A stretch of DNA of 7,095 bases from Candidatus Kuenenbacteria bacterium CG10_big_fil_rev_8_21_14_0_10_36_11 (GCA_002778535.1 PFBP01000015.1:168-7262), one strand, 5' to 3'; shown: positions 1-6,356, numbered from the stretch's first letter. Program-made: numbers and translations. The notes: generated from the sequence alone by a model not told the origin.

Positions 1-1
1 G

Positions 2-535
2 GATAAGGATTTGGCAGAGGTGGGAAATGTTGAGACAGCAAATTGGCAGACTTATAATGCCGAGCCATATGCTATAAAGTACAATCAAAACGCATATAAA
101 TTCTCGATTAAATATCCTTCTGATTGGAGACCAAGAGAAGAGGACCATATAACAGGAATTGATGTGTCATTTTTATCTCCTGATTATCAAATCTCAGAAT
201 ATGGAATGGATGAAATAACTTTAAAGGGCGGGCGGTTTTGGATTCATACTATTTCAAATCAAACGGTTACGGATTTAAAAAGTTGGTTTGATTCATATTT
301 TTACGACCCAATGGCAAAACAAATAATGTTTCAATCTCAACCTATTTCTGTAATGATTGGCGATGGAAATAAGGTTAGTGGCCTTGAATTTAAAGATGAT
401 GGAATATACGGAAAACTATTTGCAGTTGGGGATAACGTTTATGATTGCCGTATTTTCTTTCAAAAAGAAGAAGTCTCTCAAAAATACTTAGAAATTTTTA
501 ATCAAATCCTTTCCACCTTTAAATTTTTAGAGTAA
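2..535 (+). CDS. Secreted/lipoprotein-like protein with PsbP-like C-terminal domain, 5' partial
   Basis: The reading frame is open to the left window edge, so the true start lies upstream; the TTG at 11 is only an internal codon. The visible 177 residues contain 'WQTYNAEPY' followed by 'FSIKYPSDW' and end in 'ILSTFKFLE'. This arrangement is one I associate with PsbP-like domains of extracytoplasmic Patescibacteria proteins, which usually have an N-terminal signal peptide or lipobox and a linker before the domain. That N-terminal part is outside the window, so export is inferred and not seen. The rest looks like alternating beta strands with aromatic and charged residues; no catalytic motif is visible. 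The gene ends with TAA, 27 bases before the DUF5674 gene. Its function is unknown; a surface-exposed or solute-binding role is only a guess. Confidence 0.75.
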   Translation, partial: DKDLAEVGNVETANWQTYNAEPYAIKYNQNAYKFSIKYPSDWRPREEDHITGIDVSFLSPDYQISEYGMDEITLKGGRFWIHTISNQTVTDLKSWFDSYFYDPMAKQIMFQSQPISVMIGDGNKVSGLEFKDDGIYGKLFAVGDNVYDCRIFFQKEEVSQKYLEIFNQILSTFKFLE

Positions 536-562
536 TTATGTCTGTTTAAAAAATAGAAAAAT

Positions 563-916
563 ATGCGAATAATTAGAGATAAGATTTCAATTGATGAATT
601 AAAACAAATGTCTGCTAAGATGTTTGGGAATTTAGTTAAGGCAGTGGTAGATATTGAAGAAGCAATCATGGCGGTTGACGCTGATATGCACGCCGATCAG
701 GAAAAATTACTTTTAGAGAACGGATCAGTGCAGAAAAATCTTTGGGGGATTAATTTGTATCCAGAATTTTTTAGCCAGGATGAATTTATAGAATTTGATT
801 CAATGATTAATTTGCGGTCTTGGCAGAATAATCGGAGTCGTGGAGTGGAGGATGAAAATATTAGAAAAAAAATTGTTGAAGTAGTTGATAAATTGGTAAA
901 AAATAATGAATTATGA
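563..916 (+). CDS. DUF5674 family protein
   Basis: This complete 117-residue protein is soluble and acidic, with no signal peptide or membrane segment. It closely resembles my recollection of the DUF5674 family: an N-terminal 'MRIIRDKIS', a central 'FGNLVKAVVDIE' with 'MAVDADMHADQE', then 'LWGINLYPE', 'EFDSMINLR' and 'NRSRGVEDE', ending in a helix. The family has no established biochemical function that I know of. The dense run of Asp, Glu and His around residues 37-47, and the conserved Asn-Arg-Ser-Arg, look like possible active-site or ligand positions, but this is inference. There is no Shine-Dalgarno sequence before ATG 563; the upstream bases are mostly A and T. The stop codon overlaps the next gene's start (ATGA, 913-916), so the two proteins are probably co-translated and may act together. 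Confidence 0.8.
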   Translation: MRIIRDKISIDELKQMSAKMFGNLVKAVVDIEEAIMAVDADMHADQEKLLLENGSVQKNLWGINLYPEFFSQDEFIEFDSMINLRSWQNNRSRGVEDENIRKKIVEVVDKLVKNNEL

Positions 917-1248
917 ATTACCAACATAAAAATTTATTAGAGAACGGTCGTTGGTTTGATTTAAGTTTAATGGAGCAAATGGCTAATATCGGCGCGGAAG
1001 TCGGTCGGGCGATTAACTGGAAAAATAAAGCTAACTTGGAATACAGCCGTTTTGCTTTTGAACGGGCGCTGGAACTTTTGTGGCTTACTATTGAAGACAA
1101 GAAAAATTATGGCCCAAAACTTAAAGAGCTCTGTTATTTAAAAGAGGTTTTGGGTGATTATTTTATTGGCGACAATCAATACGGCTCAAGTGATGAAAAT
1201 TTGAATAAATATTTTTATCCGTTCAACTTCGCAGCGAGAAAAAAATAA
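913..1248 (+). CDS. Small conserved protein of unknown function, coupled to DUF5674
   Basis: This is a complete 111-residue protein whose ATG lies inside the end of the DUF5674 gene with a 4-base ATGA overlap, a classic translational-coupling layout. It starts 'MNYQHKNLLENGRWFDLSL', continues with a predicted helical core ('MEQMANIGAEVGRAINW', 'YSRFAFERALELLWLTI', 'KLKELCYLKEVLGDYF') and ends with 'YFYPFNFAARKK'. I recall similar small proteins in Patescibacteria and other bacteria, always unnamed, so I treat it as a conserved family without a known role. Its helical, aromatic-rich build suggests a small helix-bundle protein that binds a partner, possibly the DUF5674 protein. No transmembrane segment, metal-binding cluster or nuclease motif is visible. 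The overlap fixes the start with good certainty. Confidence 0.75.
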   Translation: MNYQHKNLLENGRWFDLSLMEQMANIGAEVGRAINWKNKANLEYSRFAFERALELLWLTIEDKKNYGPKLKELCYLKEVLGDYFIGDNQYGSSDENLNKYFYPFNFAARKK

Positions 1249-1269
1249 ATTTTTGTTTTTAATTTTTAA

Positions 1270-1299
1270 AATCAATCCTTGTGCTTATAAGGTTTGATT
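1270..1299. repeat. Imperfect inverted repeat before the membrane-protein gene
   Basis: Positions 1270-1280 pair with 1289-1299: six base pairs, one T·T mismatch, four more base pairs, and an 8-base loop. It follows a T-rich stretch (1249-1268) and ends 12 bases before ATG 1312. It could be a weak terminator for the DUF5674 pair, although only a patchy T-tract follows, or an operator or RNA hairpin of the next gene. A possible extended -10 (TGC-TTATAA, 1282-1290) lies inside it. Confidence 0.4.
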
Positions 1300-1311
1300 G
1301 TAGATTATTTT

Positions 1312-2328
1312 ATGACTACTGTCTACCGTCCGATTTTAAAAGTCGCCTGGCAAATTATCTGGCGCGCGAAATATCTTTGGTTTTTCGGATTTTTCGCCGC
1401 TTTTGTCGCCGCATCAGGCGAGTTTAATTTGATGATCAATAATTTTTCAGATTTGAATAGTGAGTCAGGTTTTGCCAATAGCCTGAAAGACCTTTATACT
1501 CAAGGGCTGCTTGGCAATTTTGGCAGCCATTTTATTGATCTTTTAAAAAGTCTAAACCCAGGCGCCTGGCTTCTGGTCGCTTTATTATTTTTGCTCTTGT
1601 TATTTTTTGTCTGGCTTTCAACTGTTTCCGAAGCTGGCGTAATTATGGGCGCTTACCGCGAATACAGGAAACAGCCTTCTGATTTTATGTTAAGTTTTAA
1701 AGCAGGCCGGCAAAATTTTTGGCCGGTATTTTGGCTGAATTTATTAGGCAAAGTTTTTGTCTATGCGGTGCTATTTATTTTAAGCGCGCCTTTGCTTTGG
1801 ATTTATCTTAAAACAGCCAACACCACCTGGCAGCTGATTTTGTTTTTAATTTCTTTTGTGATTTTAATTCCAGTCTCGGCTATTATTTCTTTTTTAATTA
1901 AATATGCCGTGATGTATGCCGTTTTAAGAAAAGAGAAAATTTCTGGCGCAATTAAAAACGGCTGGCAACTGTTTCTTAAAAATTGGGTGGTTTCTTTGGA
2001 AATGGCGATTTTAATGTTTTTGGTCAGCATTATGTTTGGCCTGGCCATGATTGTTCTGGCCATTGTTCTGGCTATTCCTTTAGCTTTAATTCTTTATGTG
2101 ATTTATACTCTGAATGTGGCTGGCTCTGCTTTGGCCGCGGTTCTGATCGCTTTGATTTTTTTAGCCATTATTTTTTTTGTGATTGGCGCTATGCTTTCCA
2201 CTTACCAACTCACTGCTTGGGTGTTATTATTTGATCGTTTAAACGAATCTCAGGTGTTTCCCAAAATCGCGCGTTTAATCGCTGGTTTTGTGGAAAGAAG
2301 AAAAAATAGCGCTGTGCCTAAAATTTAA
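1312..2328 (+). CDS. Multi-pass integral membrane protein, function unknown
   Basis: I chose ATG 1312, giving 338 residues, over the in-frame TTG at 1294. With it the protein begins 'MTTVYRPILKVAWQIIW', a start I know from related Patescibacteria proteins, and the TTG would lie inside a hairpin. Hydrophobic segments fall at about residues 21-36, 84-112, 138-166, 173-205, 226-266 (long enough for two spans) and 271-307, so six to seven membrane passes are likely. A larger hydrophilic loop spans 37-83 and the C-terminal tail is basic. The layout, and the amphipathic 'GAIKNGWQLFLKNW' before a span, resemble DUF4013 or glycerophosphodiesterase-type membrane domains, but no catalytic domain is attached. 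A role in envelope organisation or transport is possible but unproven. There is no clear Shine-Dalgarno. The gene is followed by a terminator, so it is probably transcribed alone or with the upstream genes. Confidence 0.8.
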   Translation: MTTVYRPILKVAWQIIWRAKYLWFFGFFAAFVAASGEFNLMINNFSDLNSESGFANSLKDLYTQGLLGNFGSHFIDLLKSLNPGAWLLVALLFLLLLFFVWLSTVSEAGVIMGAYREYRKQPSDFMLSFKAGRQNFWPVFWLNLLGKVFVYAVLFILSAPLLWIYLKTANTTWQLILFLISFVILIPVSAIISFLIKYAVMYAVLRKEKISGAIKNGWQLFLKNWVVSLEMAILMFLVSIMFGLAMIVLAIVLAIPLALILYVIYTLNVAGSALAAVLIALIFLAIIFFVIGAMLSTYQLTAWVLLFDRLNESQVFPKIARLIAGFVERRKNSAVPKI

Positions 2329-2349
2329 AAGGTAATTTAATAATTTTTT

Positions 2350-2386
2350 CGGTCGGATTATATCCCGATCGGGTTTTTATTTTTTA
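2350..2386 (+). terminator. Intrinsic terminator after the membrane-protein gene
   Basis: Positions 2350-2356 (CGGTCGG) pair with 2365-2371 (CCGATCG), seven base pairs including one G·U, around an 8-base loop. The stem can extend outward by two weak T·G pairs. A T-rich tract (2374-2386, broken by one A) follows. It lies 21 bases after the stop at 2328 and separates this gene from pilB. Confidence 0.75.
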
Positions 2387-2404
2387 TTTCAAAAATGCTA
2401 TAAT
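2376..2404 (+). promoter_or_regulatory. Extended -10 promoter of pilB, leaderless type
   Basis: A perfect TATAAT lies at 2399-2404, preceded by TG at 2396-2397 (TGC-TATAAT), a full extended -10 element. The -35 position (2376-2381, TTTATT) is poor and falls inside the T-tract of the preceding terminator, as often seen when an extended -10 compensates. Only seven bases separate the -10 from ATG 2412, so transcription should start at or one base before the start codon. That leaves no room for a ribosome binding site. Confidence 0.75.
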
Positions 2405-2411
2405 ACAAATT

Positions 2412-4202
2412 ATGAAAAACATCAATGATTTATTGCAGGAAAATCGCGACACCAATGATCATTCAAATGGTGCATCTAATTCTATTTCTGATTCTTCTCA
2501 AAACAATAAAGATGATTCTAATTTGCCACCAAGCAATAATTATCATGAATCAGAACCTGACAAGGCGGCCGAAGCTTTGGCTCTAAAAATGAAGGAAATG
2601 CATGATAAAAGGCTGGAAGAAGAATTGAAACATAAAGCCACTGATCTGGGTTTTGGCTATGTGAATTTAAAAGGCATTCCAATCACAGCTGATACTTTGC
2701 AGATTTTGACTTTGGAAGAAACCAGGACCAAGAAAATTATTTGTTTCTATTTTGCTCCGCATGGCGTGGCCCGTTTTGCTATGATTTCCCGTGATGAAAA
2801 AGAATTGCGCCAAATTATGGCTGAACTGAAAAGCCGCCTAGAAATAGCTGTGGAATTTTTTCTAACTTCTGAAATAAGTTTTAATTCAGCCCTGAAACAA
2901 TACGAAGCAGTGCCACAGATTCATGAGACACCCCATGGCGTGGAAATCACAGCCGAGGATCTTGACAAATTTTCCGGCCAGCTGACCAGTTTGGTTGATG
3001 TGATGGCTTTAATTCACTCTGCTTCCACAACTGAACTGGTGGCTGTGATTATTGCTGCTGGTTTAAAAACTGACAGTTCTGATATTCATATTGAGGCAGA
3101 AGTTGACGGCATTAAATTGCGCTATCGGGTTGATGGCGTTTTGCACACAGCCGGTGTGTTGGATAAGAGTTCTTGGCAACAATTGATTTCTCGCCTGAAA
3201 CTTTTGTCTGGCTTAAAATTAAATATTTTTGACAAGCCCCAGGACGGCCGTTTTTCCATTTTGCTTAAAGACGATAAAATTGATGTGCGCGTTTCCACCT
3301 TGCCCACGAATTATGGCGAGTCAGTGGTGATGCGGCTTTTGATGTCAAGAGTAGCCAGCTTGTCTTTGAAAGATCTGGGATTAGAAGAAAAATATTATCA
3401 ACTGTTGCAAGATCAAATCAAACGGCCAAACGGCATGCTGATTACGACCGGACCCACTGGTTCTGGTAAAACTACCACGCTCTACGCGGTCTTAAATCAG
3501 TTAAATACTTCGGAAACAAAAATCATTACGATTGAAGATCCGATTGAATATGAATTAAAAGGCGTGAATCAATCACAAGTTGATCAAAATCGCGATTATA
3601 CTTTTGCCAAAGGTTTGCGCTCTATTGTGCGCCAAGATCCTGATGTGATTATGGTCGGCGAAATGCGCGATTTAGAAACAGTTGATATTGCGTTAAACGC
3701 TGCTTTGACCGGACACTTGGTGTTTTCCACCCTGCACACTAATGACGCAGCTGGCGCTATTCCAAGATTTTTAGCCATGGGCGCCAAACCATATTTATTA
3801 GCTCCGGCATTAAACTTAATTATTGCGCAAAGGCTCGTGCGCAAACTTTGCGATTCGTGCAAAAAAGAAATGACACTTGATAATATTTTACTGCAAAAAA
3901 TAAAAGATTCTTTGGGAGAAACTTTGACTCGCGAGCGCATAGATTTATCTGCCATAAAATTTTACGGGCCCACTGGCTGTGATAAATGCAATGGACTGGG
4001 TTATAAAGGCAGAATCGGCATTTTTGAAATGTTCACGATGGATAAAGAAGTGGAGCAGGTGATTTTATCTAATGAAGTTTCAGAATATAAAATTCGTGAT
4101 TTAGCGCGTGCCAAAGGCATGATTAGTTTAGTTGAGGATGGATTATTAAAAGCCATTAGGGGCATCACGAGCGTGGATGAAGTGTTTAGAGTAGCAGAAT
4201 GA
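2412..4202 (+). CDS. pilB: GspE/PilB-family type II/IV secretion and pilus assembly ATPase
   Basis: This complete 596-residue hexameric motor ATPase belongs to the family that powers type IV pilus or type II secretion fibre assembly at the inner face of the membrane. Residues 1-52 are a Ser/Asn/Asp-rich, probably disordered leader. About 53-165 resemble an MshEN/T2SSE N-terminal domain ('LGFGYVNLKGIPI'). From about 190 onward comes the bilobed ATPase: Walker A GPTGSGKT at 347-354 (Lys353), Asp box 'TIEDPIEY' at 373-380, Walker B 'DVIMVGE' at 411-417, and His box 'TGHLVFSTLHTND' at 433-445. Four cysteines (C480, C483, C523, C526) form the zinc-binding module typical of PilB/GspE and absent from the PilT retraction ATPases. 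The usual GEIRD motif reads GEMRD, a mild change. No other pilus genes are in the window, so pilB versus gspE is a family-level choice. The gene has its own promoter and probable terminator. Confidence 0.92.
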   Translation: MKNINDLLQENRDTNDHSNGASNSISDSSQNNKDDSNLPPSNNYHESEPDKAAEALALKMKEMHDKRLEEELKHKATDLGFGYVNLKGIPITADTLQILTLEETRTKKIICFYFAPHGVARFAMISRDEKELRQIMAELKSRLEIAVEFFLTSEISFNSALKQYEAVPQIHETPHGVEITAEDLDKFSGQLTSLVDVMALIHSASTTELVAVIIAAGLKTDSSDIHIEAEVDGIKLRYRVDGVLHTAGVLDKSSWQQLISRLKLLSGLKLNIFDKPQDGRFSILLKDDKIDVRVSTLPTNYGESVVMRLLMSRVASLSLKDLGLEEKYYQLLQDQIKRPNGMLITTGPTGSGKTTTLYAVLNQLNTSETKIITIEDPIEYELKGVNQSQVDQNRDYTFAKGLRSIVRQDPDVIMVGEMRDLETVDIALNAALTGHLVFSTLHTNDAAGAIPRFLAMGAKPYLLAPALNLIIAQRLVRKLCDSCKKEMTLDNILLQKIKDSLGETLTRERIDLSAIKFYGPTGCDKCNGLGYKGRIGIFEMFTMDKEVEQVILSNEVSEYKIRDLARAKGMISLVEDGLLKAIRGITSVDEVFRVAE

Positions 4203-4204
4203 AC

Positions 4205-4233
4205 TTGACAGAAAATTCAAGTCGTGTTAAAAT
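4205..4233 (+). promoter_or_regulatory. Consensus sigma70 promoter upstream of the structured RNA
   Basis: A perfect -35 TTGACA (4205-4210) is followed by a 17-base spacer and TAAAAT (4228-4233), with TG at 4225-4226 giving an extended -10 as well. This is the best promoter on the + strand of the window. The -35 starts two bases after the pilB stop codon. Transcription should begin near 4240, so the unit starts 230 bases before dnaG. Confidence 0.85.
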
Positions 4234-4260
4234 GGGGTATTGCTAAAAATAGCCCATTTT
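4229..4260 (+). terminator. Inverted repeat AAAATGGG/CCCATTTT, probable pilB terminator overlapping the RNA promoter
   Basis: Positions 4229-4236 (AAAATGGG) are perfectly complementary to 4253-4260 (CCCATTTT). The intervening 16 bases contain an inner GCTA/TAGC stem. For RNA coming from pilB this makes a hairpin followed by a T-rich stretch (GTGTCTTGTTTTA), as expected of an intrinsic terminator, although its A/T-rich stem is weak. Its left arm overlaps the -10 of the next promoter, so it could equally be a DNA operator for the RNA gene. Confidence 0.5.
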
Positions 4261-4431
4261 GTGTCTTGTTTTATTCCTGCTTAGTGTCCTCCAAGAGACG
4301 ACGAGCATGGGGATTCTTTGTTAGGTCTTTTCTGGTTCCTTTGGGGACTCGAAAATTCCTATGAAGAATTTTCTTCTCTTGGAGAACGTTAGGCAGGAAA
4401 ATCCCGTTGGTTTTTGCCAGTGGGCTTTTTT
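4240..4431 (+). ncRNA. Candidate structured RNA of about 190 nt, or attenuator leader of dnaG
   Basis: This stretch has no convincing reading frame but has its own consensus promoter and intrinsic terminator. The core is a long imperfect hairpin: 4274-4283 pairs with 4390-4399, then 4284-4287 with 4386-4389, one C/A mismatch, and 4289-4298 with 4375-4384. That is 24 base pairs, three of them G·U. Inside it, 4351-4358 (GAAAATTC) pairs perfectly with 4366-4373 around a 7-base loop. The remaining arm (4302-4350) may close through CGAG/CTCG (4302-4305 with 4348-4351) and carries TGGGGA twice (4308-4313, 4342-4347). Length, long closing stem and a small hairpin on the 3' side of an open centre recall 6S RNA, but the apical arm pairs poorly, so I do not assign it. 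I see no RNase P, tmRNA or SRP RNA signature. The ends are predicted from promoter and terminator. Confidence 0.65.
4403..4431 (+). terminator. Intrinsic terminator between the structured RNA and dnaG
   Basis: Positions 4403-4410 (CCCGTTGG) pair with 4417-4424 (CCAGTGGG), eight base pairs including two G·U, around a 6-base T-rich loop. A run of six T residues starts at 4426 and the T-rich stretch continues to 4443. It ends about 39 bases before dnaG. Its left arm can alternatively pair with GGGAT at 4310-4314. Confidence 0.8.
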
Positions 4432-4452
4432 ATTTCCTTTTTCTTGAATTAG

Positions 4453-4461
4453 TGTTATAAA
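4453..4461 (+). promoter_or_regulatory. Extended -10 promoter of dnaG, leaderless type
   Basis: TG at 4453-4454, one base, then TATAAA at 4456-4461 make an extended -10 element. The -35 position (TTTCCT, 4433-4438) is poor. The -10 ends eight bases before ATG 4470, so the transcript should start at or within two bases of the start codon. The geometry matches that before pilB. Confidence 0.65.
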
Positions 4462-4469
4462 TATGGTAT

Positions 4470-6266
4470 ATGCCGACCCCAGTTGAAGATATAAAATCCA
4501 AACTTGATATTGTTGATTTGGTCCAAGAATATGTGCCATTGAAGCAGTCAGGCGCGAACTTCAAAGGTTTGTGCCCTTTTCATAATGAGAAAACGCCTTC
4601 TTTTATGGTGTCGCGCGAGCGTCAATTTTTTAAATGTTTCGGCTGCGGCGAAGGCGGAGACATTTTTACTTTTTTGCAAAAAATGGAAAATTTAGAATTT
4701 CCAGAGGTCTTAAAAATTTTAGCGGAAAAAGCTGGCGTAAAAATCGTGCGCCAGAATTACAATCCTGCTTTTGAAAATCTGAAAACCAAACTCTATAATT
4801 TGCACGAAACAGCTGTTCAATTTTATCAGGAACAACTGCGCCTACCAACTGGTAGAGCAGCTCTTGATTATTTGTTAATTTCTCGCGGTTTAACAGAAAA
4901 CATTTTAAAAGAATTTCAGATCGGCTTGGCTCCGAACACCTGGGATATGTTAAGCAAATTTTTAAAAACTCAGGGTTTTTCTGATCAAGAAATCAAACAA
5001 TCCGGACTTGTGGTTGAAAAAACAGGCGACTATAACGGCCTTAACTATTATGACCGTTTCAGATGGAGAATTATGTTTCCGATTTTGGATCATCACGGAA
5101 ATATTGTCGGTTTTACTGCGCGCGCTTTGGATAAAAATGAATCAGCCAAATACATTAACACGCCGCAAACTTTAATCTATAATAAATCCCAGGTGCTTTA
5201 TGGTCTGGACAAAGCCAAGTCTGCCATCAGAGAAAAAGGATATGTGATTTTGGTTGAAGGCAATATGGATGTGGTGGCTTCGTATAAAGCTGGCGTCAAA
5301 AATGTGGTGGCTTCTTCTGGTACTTCGCTTACTCAAGATCAGTTAAAAAATTTAAAACGCTACACGGAAAATTTAGCGCTTTGTTTTGACGCGGATTCAG
5401 CCGGCGTGCGCGCGGCCGAGCGCGGCGTGGATTTGATTTGGACCAATGGCATGAATGTGAAAGTTATAATTCTGCCGGAAAAATTTAAGGATCCTGATGA
5501 ATTAGTAAAAAATAATCCGGCCGTTTGGGCAACAGTCAGTCAGAGATTGATTAATTTTATGGATTATCTTTTGGCTGTGAATTTAGCCGGCAAAAATTTG
5601 GCTGATATTGATGTCAAGCGCCAAATCACAGCGAAAATTTTACCCTGGCTTAATAAACTTGCCAATCCGATTGACACAGATCATTATCTCAAAGAATTAT
5701 CTAAACGATTAAATGTTTCAGAAAATTCTTTAAAAGAAGTTTTGCAGAAAATGCGCGTGCCCAAAACAAAAATTGCGTTTGGCCCGAAAGAAAGCGCGGA
5801 CATTGTTATAAAAATTAATAAGCAAAAAATTGTATCTGAACGTCTGCTGGCTTTGCTCATTAATTCAAGCGATTTTTTAGCCATGGCGATTGATAAACTG
5901 GCGCCGGAAATGATTTTTAATGATTATCAGGAATTTTACAAAGAGCTGATTTTCTATTATATTAAAAACAACGTGTTTGAAGCCGCTGATTTTTTGTCTT
6001 ATCTTAGCGCAGATAAAAAAAATCTGGTTTTTTTGGCTGATACTTTAAAACTTTTGTTTGAAAGCGAATTTGCTAATTTGTCCCGTTTAGAACTTAATCA
6101 GGAATTTAATTTATCTTTAAATTTTTTAAAACGGGAAAAAATTACTGGCCGCTTAAAAGAAATTGAAGAGGATTTGCGTTTAGCCGAGCGCGACGGCGAC
6201 CGCGTTCGCGCCGATGCTCTAATGCAGGAATTTTCCGAATTATCAAGAGAAATGGGGAATGCGTAA
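4470..6266 (+). CDS. dnaG: DNA primase DnaG
   Basis: This complete 598-residue primase makes the RNA primers for replication. The N-terminal CHC2 zinc ribbon has ligands C35, H38, C56 and C59 ('CPFHNEKTPSF', 'FKCFGCGEGGD'). The catalytic core includes the basic 'DRFRWRIMFP' (195-204), 'GFTARAL' and the 'KYINTPQTLIYNKS' segment. The TOPRIM metal-binding motifs are EGNMD at 263-267 (usually EGYMD) and DADSAG at 307-312; E263, D307 and D309 match the expected acidic residues. The C-terminal part from about 440 is helical and fits the DnaB helicase-binding domain, ending in a charged coiled region. Length is normal for the family. The neighbours differ from the classical rpsU-dnaG-rpoD operon: a structured RNA precedes it and a NYN nuclease follows. 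ATG 4470 has no Shine-Dalgarno but sits directly behind an extended -10, suggesting a leaderless mRNA. Confidence 0.97.
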   Translation: MPTPVEDIKSKLDIVDLVQEYVPLKQSGANFKGLCPFHNEKTPSFMVSRERQFFKCFGCGEGGDIFTFLQKMENLEFPEVLKILAEKAGVKIVRQNYNPAFENLKTKLYNLHETAVQFYQEQLRLPTGRAALDYLLISRGLTENILKEFQIGLAPNTWDMLSKFLKTQGFSDQEIKQSGLVVEKTGDYNGLNYYDRFRWRIMFPILDHHGNIVGFTARALDKNESAKYINTPQTLIYNKSQVLYGLDKAKSAIREKGYVILVEGNMDVVASYKAGVKNVVASSGTSLTQDQLKNLKRYTENLALCFDADSAGVRAAERGVDLIWTNGMNVKVIILPEKFKDPDELVKNNPAVWATVSQRLINFMDYLLAVNLAGKNLADIDVKRQITAKILPWLNKLANPIDTDHYLKELSKRLNVSENSLKEVLQKMRVPKTKIAFGPKESADIVIKINKQKIVSERLLALLINSSDFLAMAIDKLAPEMIFNDYQEFYKELIFYYIKNNVFEAADFLSYLSADKKNLVFLADTLKLLFESEFANLSRLELNQEFNLSLNFLKREKITGRLKEIEEDLRLAERDGDRVRADALMQEFSELSREMGNA

Positions 6267-6312
6267 AACATTTGTCATTTCAGCAATTCACTATCTGGCA
6301 GAGGGGAGAAAA

Positions 6313-6342
6313 ATGATAAAGAGGGGGAGGAAATTAAAATAA
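6313..6342 (+). other. Possible 9-codon leader ORF between dnaG and the NYN gene
   Basis: ATG 6313 to TAA 6342 encodes MIKRGRKLK. It is preceded at good distance by a purine-rich GAGGGGAG (6301-6308), the best Shine-Dalgarno-like sequence in the window. The following stretch to 6333 is also almost all purine. It stops 14 bases before the NYN start and could deliver ribosomes to that gene, which has no Shine-Dalgarno of its own. It may also be chance within a low-complexity gap. Confidence 0.25.
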
Positions 6343-6356
6343 ATAAAAATAAAATT

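Noticed and set aside
11..13. TTG as the start codon of the first gene
   Set aside because: The frame is open to the window edge and the protein family normally has an N-terminal export signal, so the gene is truncated by the window and does not start here.
1294..1296. TTG as the start of the membrane protein
   Set aside because: It lies in the right arm of a hairpin, with AAGG only one or two bases upstream, and adds six residues that do not fit the usual N-terminus. ATG 1312 is preferred.
1983..2234. Second + strand frame of 83 codons inside the membrane protein gene
   Set aside because: Its Gly/Cys/Phe-rich product is what a frame-shifted reading of a hydrophobic membrane segment gives; there is no start signal.
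3596..3955. Open frame of 119 codons on the minus strand inside pilB
   Set aside because: It lies entirely opposite the conserved Walker B to zinc-module region of pilB, whose motifs are intact; it is a shadow frame.
914..4202. Alternative genetic code 25 (UGA = Gly)
   Set aside because: UGA ends the DUF5674 gene (914-916) exactly at its overlap with the next start, and ends pilB (4200-4202) right after the family's normal C-terminus. No in-frame UGA occurs within the genes.
4240..4431. Firm assignment of the intergenic RNA as 6S RNA
   Set aside because: Size and closing stem fit, but the long paired apical arm typical of 6S is not evident, and no covariation can be checked here.
4321..4539. 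Open frame of 72 codons on the minus strand between pilB and dnaG
   Set aside because: It overlaps the structured RNA, its terminator, the dnaG promoter and the dnaG start, and the protein has no recognisable features.
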